From: DAOUBA01 sp034432855
Lineage (GTDB): Bacteria; Chloroflexota; Anaerolineae; B4-G1
NCBI GenBank assembly: GCA_034432855.1
Contig: DAOUBA010000137.1
Coordinates: forward strand, 1-31,844
Direction: 5' to 3'
Length of the DNA: 31,844 nt
Made by a program: the position numbers and the translations under genes. Shown in pieces: positions 8,466-15,460 of the stretch (positions within the stretch are counted from its first letter, which is position 1; every line of letters begins with the position of its first letter). The notes beneath the pieces are model-generated. The model made no database searches. It was not told the DNA's origin and worked only from the letters and a program-made list of their open reading frames with translations.

Positions 8466-10991
8466 GACGATGACCTGCGCCTGGCGAAAGAGGTTGCGCT
8501 GCCCCCAGGTCTCGAAGAATGCCCCCAGGTCGAACTTGGGCCCGACTTCGAGAGCGGCGCGAAGGCCGTCGTCGTGCATCTCCAGGAGGCCAGCGAAGAA
8601 CACCTTTTTCTTGAACGCCTTGGGCGGAAGGTCGAAACGATAGCCGCTATCCTCGTGGCGCAGCGAGTACGGCACATACGCCCGACGCAGGTACTCCTCC
8701 AACCGGGCACGCGCGTCGGGGAAGAATGCTACAGGCAGGAATAGATCGAGATGCAGCCGGGTGAACGCGGCGGGCATAAAGCCCTCCGCCGGGCCGAGGA
8801 TTTCAAAGCCGGCTGGAGAAATCGGGTTTTTCCCTAAAAACCCGATTTCTATCGTCTCTACGTCCCACGCCTTGAGCGCAAAAACGGTCTCGCCGCTCAC
8901 ACCGGGGAAACGCCGGTCGTTGGGGCGCACGCTGAAGAGACTCTCACGCACAACCAGAAGGTTGTCCGTGAATTCGGGCCAGCCGGTGAGGAGGCCGCGA
9001 AAGACGAACGCATTGACGAACTCGGGCCGGGCTCCGGCCAGCGAGGCCGGCAGCCGCACCCGGATGTAGACCGGCTTCAGGCGGCGCTTGCGCGTCATCG
9101 TCTCGCGCAGACAGGCCAGGTATAGCTCGCGCTCCGGCTGGCGGATTGTGTGGTGAGTCATCGCCCGCCGCTGCGCGTCGTCGGCGCACGCGCTGCAGCC
9201 CAGACAACGCGCCGGTTGGCCGGGACGCCCCAGGCAATACCCTCCATCCCTCCCCGCCTTCGCTTCCTGGTATTGGCGGTACAGAAAGTTTGCCGAGACG
9301 TTCGATTCCACAAAGTCAAGCGCGAAGGGATAGTCCGGCCCCTTCTCGCCCAGGAACGCCTCGTTCCAATGGCCGTTCTGCTCCATCCACGCGTGCAATG
9401 TGTCCCAGTATTCGGGCGCCAGGTGCGTATCGAAAAAATAACCCTTCTCGGCCAGGGCCACCAGCGGCTCGATCAACCAGTAGCCGCCCAATGCCAGCAC
9501 CTGACTCGTGGCATAAGCCGGCCAGTCGAAGGCCAGGCGGAACTCGAAGCCGTTCGTCTCGCAGGCCGACTTGACCTGCCCGACCAGCGGTCTCCACGCC
9601 GCGCGGTCGAGCAGCAGCCGGTCGTAGCGCAGCGGTGTGAACGGCATCCGCACCAGTGGCCCGAAACTAAAGATGACGCGGATGCCCCGATTACGCGCCG
9701 CCTGCGTCTCCTTGAGCCAACGCACAAAGCGACGGAATTCCGCTACATCGGCCTCGTTCTCGTGGCCGGTCAGCAGGTAGAAGAGTTTGACCGTGCGTAT
9801 CCTGAGCCCCAGCAACCGTTCCAACAGCGTCTTGATCTCACCTTCGGAAAGGCTCTTGTGCAACCAGGCACGCTGGTGTTCGCTGATGCCCTCGATGCCC
9901 AGCGTGAAACTGCGCTTATCGGCCTCGACCTCCGCCTCGGCCATCCATTCGACGCGCTGCAAAATGTCGGCGCGCTGGCTTTTGAGGCTGACCCGCTCGA
10001 ACAGTCGGTGCAGTTCCGAGAGCAACGCCAGGATGTCGGTATGCGTGTTAAAGTTGAAGGCGTAGAGGTCCAGTTCCTCGACGCCCTGCGCCTGCTTGAT
10101 GCGACGGGCCGCCGCCAGGAGATCGGGCATGGCGAGTTCACGGTACGGCTTGCGGTCGTATCCCTCGAAGCAGAAGGAACAGAATGCCGGACAGCCATAG
10201 GCGATCTGGAGACGCGCAGTGTGGGCCTCGGGGCTGTTGAGGAGGGGATATTCGACCGGCAAGAGATGTGCATTGGGCCGGCAGATCGCTTTCACAATAC
10301 CAGACTCCGGACTCGGCTTGCCGGCCTGCCGATAGCCTGGAAGGGCTGTCCCACTTGCCCAAAAGCCGGTGATCTCGCGTACAGCCCGATCCAACCATTG
10401 CCGCCGGTTGCCCGAACGGTGCGGGGCCAGGAGCGCGACCAGCCGGCCTACCTGCCCTTCGCCCTCGCCGAAGAAAATCCCGTCCACCAGGCTGTCGCCA
10501 TCCTCGCGGATGATCGCCTGAGTCGCCATGGCATTCGAGCCGCCCAGGAGGATGAGCGGCCATTCGGGCCCGCGCTGGCCGGCAAAGAGCGGGATGCCGG
10601 AACGGAGGAGCAGGTACGGCAGGTTGATCAACTCGAGCGTGTAGGAATTGGAGATGAGCAGAAGGTCGAACTCGGCGGCGGCGCGCAGCGACTGGCAGCC
10701 GAGGAGGTAGGGGATGCCCTCGCGGTCGAACAACGCCCGCACATCCGCCGTGGGAAAGAAGGCCAGGTCAATGAAGGCATCCGGCAACGCCCGCCGTACC
10801 TCGTGGAAGAGGAACAGGTGGGGCATGGAGCGGTCCACGTCGCGGAACGGCGAGAGGCGCGCGATCAGCACGCGACAGGAGGCAGCGTCGAAATCTGGGT
10901 TGGCGAAGGTGAGATTATCGAACGGGAGAAAGGGTTCGGGCTGCTGGAGGTGGTGAAGGGCCTGGCGGATGAGGGAGGCAGGGTTGGACAT
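8445..10991 (-). CDS. Uncharacterised radical SAM protein with N-terminal B12-binding-like region and second Cys cluster
   Basis: An 848-residue protein. Residues 1-200 look like a cobalamin-binding-type Rossmann region (DLLLISNSYTLELINLPYLL, then LILLGGSNAM and FFGEGEGQ). The radical SAM motif CxxxCxxC is Cys267, Cys271 and Cys274 (CPAFCSFC). A second cluster, Cys586, Cys596, Cys599 and Cys602, could hold an auxiliary Fe-S centre. Residues 635-848 form a domain I do not recognise. Residues 714-725 are encoded by a perfect DNA palindrome (8817-8850), so part of that domain may be a repeat insertion. The start at 10991 is only 9 bases after the hicA stop, suggesting read-through from hicBA. 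It overlaps the convergent amidohydrolase gene at its 3' end. Substrate unknown. Confidence 0.85.
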   Translation of the reverse strand: MSNPASLIRQALHHLQQPEPFLPFDNLTFANPDFDAASCRVLIARLSPFRDVDRSMPHLFLFHEVRRALPDAFIDLAFFPTADVRALFDREGIPYLLGCQSLRAAAEFDLLLISNSYTLELINLPYLLLRSGIPLFAGQRGPEWPLILLGGSNAMATQAIIREDGDSLVDGIFFGEGEGQVGRLVALLAPHRSGNRRQWLDRAVREITGFWASGTALPGYRQAGKPSPESGIVKAICRPNAHLLPVEYPLLNSPEAHTARLQIAYGCPAFCSFCFEGYDRKPYRELAMPDLLAAARRIKQAQGVEELDLYAFNFNTHTDILALLSELHRLFERVSLKSQRADILQRVEWMAEAEVEADKRSFTLGIEGISEHQRAWLHKSLSEGEIKTLLERLLGLRIRTVKLFYLLTGHENEADVAEFRRFVRWLKETQAARNRGIRVIFSFGPLVRMPFTPLRYDRLLLDRAAWRPLVGQVKSACETNGFEFRLAFDWPAYATSQVLALGGYWLIEPLVALAEKGYFFDTHLAPEYWDTLHAWMEQNGHWNEAFLGEKGPDYPFALDFVESNVSANFLYRQYQEAKAGRDGGYCLGRPGQPARCLGCSACADDAQRRAMTHHTIRQPERELYLACLRETMTRKRRLKPVYIRVRLPASLAGARPEFVNAFVFRGLLTGWPEFTDNLLVVRESLFSVRPNDRRFPGVSGETVFALKAWDVETIEIGFLGKNPISPAGFEILGPAEGFMPAAFTRLHLDLFLPVAFFPDARARLEEYLRRAYVPYSLRHEDSGYRFDLPPKAFKKKVFFAGLLEMHDDGLRAALEVGPKFDLGAFFETWGQRNLFRQAQVIVSDIRWV
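8817..8850. repeat. Perfect palindrome inside the radical SAM gene
   Basis: AGAAATCGGGTTTTT (8817-8831) and its exact reverse complement (8836-8850) flank the 4-base loop CCCT. It is read in frame as IEIGFLGKNPIS in the radical SAM protein. The A/T-rich arm ends and hairpin form look like a dispersed terminator-like or MITE-like element and not like ordinary codons for this GC-rich gene. Confidence 0.8.
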
Positions 10992-11000
10992 GGGGCATGG

Positions 11001-11228
11001 TCAGAATTCTTCCGAAGATTCCCATTCCTCACGCGAGACACCAGCCTGACGCAACAAGCGGGCCAGCAAATCCACGCCGATATTGCTGCGATGAGGGTTG
11101 GGCAGGATCAAACGGCGCGTCTCGCGCAGCATGAACTCGTGACGGCCTCCGGAGTAGGGCCCTTCGAACCCCAATCTGCGTAACCGGCGGATCAGGTCAC
11201 GACGCGAGACAGGAGCCAGGCGTCCCAT
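11001..11228 (-). CDS. hicA: HicA-type mRNA interferase toxin
   Basis: A 75-residue basic protein with the HicA fold signature: an N-terminal helix RRDLIRRLRRLGFE, then the strand GGRHEFML containing catalytic His30, a second strand RRLILPNPHRSNI, and a C-terminal helix LLARLLRQAGVS. HicA proteins bind and cleave mRNA until neutralised by HicB. The ATG (11228) directly abuts the hicB stop with no spacer, so translation is probably coupled. Length is normal for the family. Confidence 0.88.
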   Translation of the reverse strand: MGRLAPVSRRDLIRRLRRLGFEGPYSGGRHEFMLRETRRLILPNPHRSNIGVDLLARLLRQAGVSREEWESSEEF

Positions 11229-11477
11229 CTAGGCCATGACCTTCTCGGGCAGGCGGATGACCACAGACCCTAACGCAGGAATGGGCAGACCCTCGGCGAT
11301 ACTGAACAGCAGCCAATCTTCGATCGCCTCGGCCAAGTTGCGGCGACACTCTTCGACCGTTTTACCCGTCGCCCATACACCCTCCAGGCCAGCGACCTCC
11401 GCATAATACGGTTCCTCGTCATCAATGATCTCGTAATGGGCACGCTCGAGGGCCGCCTGAATGTACTCACTAAGCAT
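11229..11477 (-). CDS. hicB: HicB-type antitoxin
   Basis: An 82-residue protein with the HicB core: strands YEIIDDEEPYYAEVAGLEGVWA, then GKTVEECRRNLAEAIEDWLLF, the motif that packs on HicA. No separate DNA-binding domain is visible after it, so this is a short HicB type. A GGAGGAG stretch lies upstream of the ATG. It is the first gene of the hicB-hicA-radical SAM series, the antitoxin-first order that lets the antitoxin be made before the toxin. Confidence 0.88.
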   Translation of the reverse strand: MLSEYIQAALERAHYEIIDDEEPYYAEVAGLEGVWATGKTVEECRRNLAEAIEDWLLFSIAEGLPIPALGSVVIRLPEKVMA

Positions 11478-11892
11478 CTGGAGGTCTCCTCCTCGACAGG
11501 AAATCGCAGTGACACGATGATGAATCGTTACTACTACTCAGCCTGGTGACTCTGACATACCAGCGCCTGATGCTGTCATTGCGAGCGAGCCTTTGGCGGC
11601 AAAGCAATCTCATTCCGTCTCTCGGAGATTGCTTCGGATGCCCGCCACGCTCCGCTCGCAGCTTCGGCTTCGCGCCCTCGCAATGACAGAGGCCGAGTAG
11701 TTACGATGAATCAATTCCTCACCTGTCATTCACCACTCATGCTACACAATTGTGAGGCAAAAGGCAAGCGCTGCTTGCGACAACTGGGCTAACGCCGGGT
11801 GGTCAGCAAGACCGCGCAGGCGATACCCTACAGCGGGGATGGGTTTTCGAGATAAGGATGCGAACACAACCTCAGTCACGCTACCTGGCGGT
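11478..11892. other. Intergenic stretch with a nested inverted-repeat element
   Basis: This 415-base gap between hicB and the FAH-family gene holds the MITE-like repeat at 11573-11689 and, around it, a longer imperfect inverted repeat (11522-11543 against 11691-11712). In the remaining part (about 11713-11892) I find no supported gene; the open frames there look like chance. Both neighbours are on the minus strand, so this must include the hicBA promoter, but I cannot identify good hexamers. Confidence 0.6.
11573..11689. repeat. MITE-like element with 13-bp terminal inverted repeats
   Basis: CTGTCATTGCGAG (11573-11585) and CTCGCAATGACAG (11677-11689) are perfect inverted termini of a 117-bp element. 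Inside, AAGCAATCTC (11602-11611) and GAGATTGCTT (11625-11634) form another hairpin. It has no coding capacity. Elements starting with a CATTGCGAG-type terminus are known as dispersed repeats in several bacteria; identity with a named family is not claimed. Confidence 0.75.
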
Positions 11893-12672
11893 TCAACCCA
11901 CCACCGGATTGCACAACACTCCGAGACCCTCGATTTCCACTTCGACCACATCGCCCGCTGCAAGCGGGCCAACGCCTGCCGGGGTGCCGGTCATGATCAC
12001 GTCGCCCGGCTCCAGGGTCATGATGGACGCGGTGTAGGCGATGAGGCGCGCCGGAGAAAAGACCATTTCGCTCGTGCGCCCGCGCTGGCGCACCTGCCCG
12101 TTGACCCGGCAGACGACCTCCAGGTCGGCGACGTCCTCCTCGCGTACGTCCGTTACCAGCCACGGCCCCAGCGGGCAGAAGGTGTCGAACCCTTTGGCGC
12201 GCGTCCATTGATGGTCACGCCGCTGCAGGTCGCGGGCGGTTACATCATTGCCGCAGGTGACGCCCAGGACATAACTCCACGCCTCCTCCGGCGTCACGTT
12301 ACGACAGCGCCGCCCGATCACCACGGCCAGTTCCGCTTCATGCTCCACCTGCTGCGACTGCGGCGTGAGCACGATGGCAGCACGCGGCCCGATGACGCTG
12401 CTTGGGGGCTTGAAGAAGAGCAGCGGCTCGGCGGGCACTTCCGCGGCGTGCTCGGCAGCGTGGGCGGGATAGTTGCGCCCCACGCAGACGATCTTGGTGG
12501 GCGTGACCGGAGCCAGGAGCGCGAGAGCGTCCAGCGTGCCTATTTCTTCCCCACGCTCCCAGGTGATGAGGGGATCGCCGACGAGCGCGTACACACGCTC
12601 GTTCTCGATGACGCCCCAGCGCGGATTACTATCGGTAGCAAGTCGGACGAAGCGGGTAAGCTCAGAGGTCAT
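11893..12672 (-). CDS. Fumarylacetoacetate hydrolase family protein
   Basis: A 259-residue protein with the FAH/HpcE catalytic fold: VGRNYPAHAAE near residue 64, LLFFKPPSSVIGP, the metal-ligand region EHEAELAVVIG (Glu112, Glu114), GVTCGNDVTARDLQRRD with Asp143, the lysine segment RAKGFDTFCPLGPW and the closing MTGTPAGVGPL. Relatives act as acylpyruvate hydrolases, oxaloacetate decarboxylases/tautomerases or hydratases on beta-keto acids, so the exact substrate is open. The ATG overlaps the stop of the upstream aldo/keto reductase by 4 bases (ATGA), so the two are co-translated and probably act in one catabolic route. Confidence 0.9.
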   Translation of the reverse strand: MTSELTRFVRLATDSNPRWGVIENERVYALVGDPLITWERGEEIGTLDALALLAPVTPTKIVCVGRNYPAHAAEHAAEVPAEPLLFFKPPSSVIGPRAAIVLTPQSQQVEHEAELAVVIGRRCRNVTPEEAWSYVLGVTCGNDVTARDLQRRDHQWTRAKGFDTFCPLGPWLVTDVREEDVADLEVVCRVNGQVRQRGRTSEMVFSPARLIAYTASIMTLEPGDVIMTGTPAGVGPLAAGDVVEVEIEGLGVLCNPVVG

Positions 12673-13661
12673 GCGGCCAGGATCCTTTCGATGGCCTGGA
12701 GTTCCTCATCTGTGAATTCGAGATTGTTCAGCGCCGCCACGTTGTCCTCAACCTGCTGCACGCGGCTGGCGCCGACAAGCACCGAAGTGATCTCGGGCAG
12801 GCGCAGAATCCACGCCACGGCCATCTGCGCCAGGCTCTGGCCACGCGCTTTGGCAATGCGGTTCAATTTGCGCACCTTTGCCAGTTTCTCCTCGGTGACG
12901 TGCGCCGGTTTGAGGAAGCCGTGCGGTTTGCCGGCACGAGAATCGGCAGGGATGCCCTTGAGGTAGCGGTCGCTCAAGAGGCCCTGCGCCAGCGGCGAAA
13001 AGACGATACAGCCGATGCCCTCCTCTGCAAGCACGTCCAGCAGCCCATCCTCGATCCAGCGGTTGAACATGTTATAGACCGGCTGGTGGATCAGGCAGGG
13101 AGTGCCCAGTTCGCGCAGGATTGTGGCTGCACGGCGGGTCTGCTCGGCGTCGTAGGAGGAGATGCCGGCATAAAGCGCCTTGCCCTGGCGCACGATGTGA
13201 TCGAGCGCGGCCATCGTCTCTTCCAGTGGCGTCTCGGGGTCGGGACGGTGATGGTAAAAGATGTCCACGTACTCCAACCCCATACGTTTGAGGCTCTGAT
13301 CGAGGCTGGCGACGAGGTACTTGCGCGAGCCCCAGTCGCCGTAGGGGCCGGGCCACATGCCCCAGCCGGCCTTGGTCGAGATGACCAGTTCATCGCGGTA
13401 GCGGGCCAAGTCCTGGCGCAGGATGCGACCAAAATTCTCCTCGGCGGAGCCGGGCGGGGGGCCATAGTTGTTCGCCAGGTCGAAGTGGGTGATGCCCAAA
13501 TCGAAGGCCCGCAGGATCATGGCGCGCGCGTTCTCCAGCGTATCCACGCCGCCAAAGTTGTGCCACAGGCCGAGCGAGACGGCGGGCAGTTTGAGGCCGC
13601 TGCGCCCGCAGCGGTTGTAGCGCATGGTGTCGTAGCGCGTTTCAGATGGTAAGTAAGCCAT
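12669..13661 (-). CDS. Aldo/keto reductase, L-glyceraldehyde-3-phosphate reductase (YghZ/GpR)-like
   Basis: A 330-residue AKR. It shows the Asp-Tyr pair (HFDLANNYGPPPGSAEENFG), the Lys strand (LVISTKAGWGMWPGPYG) and the His (DIFYHHRPDPETPLEET) of the catalytic tetrad, and the NADPH-binding end (SVLVGASRVQQVEDNVAAL). GPYGDWGSRKYL and IHQPVYNMFNRWIEDGLLDVL are typical of the YghZ subgroup, which reduces L-glyceraldehyde-3-phosphate and related aldehydes. An AAAGGAAAG site lies upstream of the ATG. First gene of a two-gene unit with the FAH-family protein. Confidence 0.9.
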   Translation of the reverse strand: MAYLPSETRYDTMRYNRCGRSGLKLPAVSLGLWHNFGGVDTLENARAMILRAFDLGITHFDLANNYGPPPGSAEENFGRILRQDLARYRDELVISTKAGWGMWPGPYGDWGSRKYLVASLDQSLKRMGLEYVDIFYHHRPDPETPLEETMAALDHIVRQGKALYAGISSYDAEQTRRAATILRELGTPCLIHQPVYNMFNRWIEDGLLDVLAEEGIGCIVFSPLAQGLLSDRYLKGIPADSRAGKPHGFLKPAHVTEEKLAKVRKLNRIAKARGQSLAQMAVAWILRLPEITSVLVGASRVQQVEDNVAALNNLEFTDEELQAIERILAA

Positions 13662-13736
13662 CGTTCTTTCCTTTTAAGGTGGTGTCGCATCGCCGTCGGA
13701 TACGCAGCATCCGCAACCAGCGGCGCTGGAAGCGTT

Positions 13737-14231
13737 TTATTCGATTCCCGGCAACCTGGGCTGGGTGGTCACGGTTCGCCGCGCAAACTCGGTCCAGCCA
13801 ACGCACGGGATGCCTTCCAGCATACATGCCAAGCGCACGGCGTGATCATCGGATACGACCGTGGCGTTCAAGACTTTCGCCACGGCGATCACCTGACCAT
13901 CCGCCGCCTTTCTGCCTGCCGGACTGTGCCAAAAGCCATAGTATGGCTTCGTTCCCACCACAATTCGTTCGCCATACTGCTGCTCAATCCGTGCAAGTTC
14001 ATCTGCAAGGTTGTGCACGCGAGCAATCTGAACGATGCAATCGCTGTTTTTCTGTGACCACCGCTCAACCGCTTTGAACAACCTGTCGGTTCTCCGTCTC
14101 AATTCACGGAAGATTCCTTCCGGGATTTTGATCCGTCCTTCTTGCGCCATATATCCCAGTTTTCGAAACCCGGCGCGGAAATGGAGATGGAGGTCAATCA
14201 GCGCGCTCGCGTCCAGCACGTACGTTTCCAT
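13737..14231 (-). CDS. PIN-domain protein (DUF4411-like), probable toxin ribonuclease
   Basis: A 164-residue protein from ATG 14231, giving the usual PIN opening METYVLDASALIDL. PIN acidic residues are all present: Asp7 and Asp13 in DASALID, Glu43 (FRELR), Asp111 (ADGQVIAVAK) and Asp128/129 (VVSDDHA), so a metal-dependent RNase is likely. Layout matches DUF4411, a family often paired with HTH-ImmA/IrrE proteins. An ATG at 14270 would overlap the upstream gene and add 13 unconserved residues. It starts 5 bases after the HTH-ImmA gene and is the last gene of the methyltransferase operon. Function as toxin is inferred. Confidence 0.85.
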   Translation of the reverse strand: METYVLDASALIDLHLHFRAGFRKLGYMAQEGRIKIPEGIFRELRRRTDRLFKAVERWSQKNSDCIVQIARVHNLADELARIEQQYGERIVVGTKPYYGFWHSPAGRKAADGQVIAVAKVLNATVVSDDHAVRLACMLEGIPCVGWTEFARRTVTTQPRLPGIE

Positions 14232-14236
14232 TCCCT

Positions 14237-15460
14237 CTACCCATCGGAAGGCATTTCGCTGCGAGCCCATTCCAGGAACTCGAGGGCTTTTTCCACCTTC
14301 ATGTCCAGGGCAGAGGCTACATCCATGAGCGGCAGCGCCCCGCGCTGCTCCAACGCCAGGAGGAGACGAACCGCCGATAAACCCAACTCTCTCGCCTTCC
14401 GTTCTTTCTTCGTGGGGTGCCTGCGCGTCTTGGCTCTACCCCACGGCTTACGCCGTTCCCACTGCTCCCGTTTCTTCTGATAAAACTCGGCAGGCGCCAG
14501 GCCCATCTCTTGAAGCGCGATCGCGACCACGTCTCGGCTGACCAAGAAGGGGCGCCGCAGTTCATCAAGGTCGACATCGGACCAATTCTCTTTGAGCTGC
14601 AGTTTGCCGGCCTGTTCCAGAGATTGTCTGAACTGCTCAGGAGGGAGGAGCAGGCAAGCCGCAAAGCGATTGGCGAGGGATTCCCCGCTCCGCCCCTCCT
14701 GTCCACTTCCGCGAAAGTCGCACGTAATCCCCTCCTGGGTGGTGAGAAGATGGGCGTATTCGTGCAAGAGGGTGAATAGCCGTCCGGTCGCCGTTTCGGC
14801 GTCCTGGTGATTGACCAGAATGAAGGGATAGCGCGAGGCAACCCATCGCGAAGCGCCGCGCACTTCACCGGCCTCCAGTTTCATTTCGAAGACGAATACG
14901 CCCTGGGCCTCGATTTGCCGTCGCCACCAGGCCAAAGCATCCTCGGCCGTCTGCCACCGTTGACGCGCCTGCTCGGAGAAGCCCAACCGTTCCCGTTCCT
15001 GTGCAACGAGCGGTTCCACTTGCTGCGCTTTTGCGGGTCGAATCGTCACTTCCCAGGCGATACTATGTTCTTCGAGCAGGGCCGCCATCCACTCGGAAAG
15101 GTCCAGGAAACGGCGCAAAGTCTGTCGCGTGAGTGGGCTGAGACGGCCTTCCTTCTCGGACGCCAATCCACGATAACTGAGCAGAAAGGTGGACACGGGC
15201 AACTGGTGCAGAAAAAAGTGCCCAACCGGGCACCCGTAAATCTCGGAGAGCGTCTCGAGGTGTTCGAGGTCGGGCGCAGCCAGGCCTCGCTCCCAGTTTT
15301 CCAATTCCTGCCGCGTGATGGTCGCGTAATGCGCCCGTTCCAGTTTCCGCGCCTGTCGCTCTACCTCCTCGTACTGAAGACCCGACGTTTCCCTCAATGT
15401 CCGCAGGACTTGCGGTTTCACCCAGTACGTGGTATCTCCCGCCAACACGTCAGCCTCCAT
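14237..15460 (-). CDS. HTH-domain ImmA/IrrE-type metallopeptidase (antitoxin/regulator)
   Basis: About 407 residues from ATG 15460, which has GGAGAGG six bases upstream; the ATG at 15466 would leave no spacer. The N-terminal part (about 15-75) is an XRE-like helix-turn-helix region (TITRQELENWERGLAAPDLEHLE... opening). The central part is a zinc metallopeptidase: HEYAH near residue 235 in LLHEYAHLLTT, and the downstream glutamate in GESLANRFAACLLLP. The C-terminal stretch is basic (RRKPWGRAKTRRHPTKKERK) and ends in a small HTH-like helical region. Such proteins control toxins or repressors by cleavage. It overlaps the methyltransferase 3' end by 11 bases and precedes the PIN gene by 5 bases. 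Confidence 0.88.
   Translation of the reverse strand: MEADVLAGDTTYWVKPQVLRTLRETSGLQYEEVERQARKLERAHYATITRQELENWERGLAAPDLEHLETLSEIYGCPVGHFFLHQLPVSTFLLSYRGLASEKEGRLSPLTRQTLRRFLDLSEWMAALLEEHSIAWEVTIRPAKAQQVEPLVAQERERLGFSEQARQRWQTAEDALAWWRRQIEAQGVFVFEMKLEAGEVRGASRWVASRYPFILVNHQDAETATGRLFTLLHEYAHLLTTQEGITCDFRGSGQEGRSGESLANRFAACLLLPPEQFRQSLEQAGKLQLKENWSDVDLDELRRPFLVSRDVVAIALQEMGLAPAEFYQKKREQWERRKPWGRAKTRRHPTKKERKARELGLSAVRLLLALEQRGALPLMDVASALDMKVEKALEFLEWARSEMPSDG

Noticed and set aside
8817..8850. Intrinsic terminator of the radical SAM gene
   Set aside because: It lies within the open frame, about 120 codons before the stop, and lacks a clean U-run, so I treat it as an embedded repeat.
9150..11183. 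A 677-codon plus-strand open frame opposite the radical SAM gene
   Set aside because: It is antisense to a gene with clear Fe-S motifs and shows no recognisable domain; long antisense frames are common in GC-rich DNA.
11752..12966. A 404-codon plus-strand frame
   Set aside because: It is antisense to the FAH-family and aldo/keto reductase genes, both of which have catalytic motifs.
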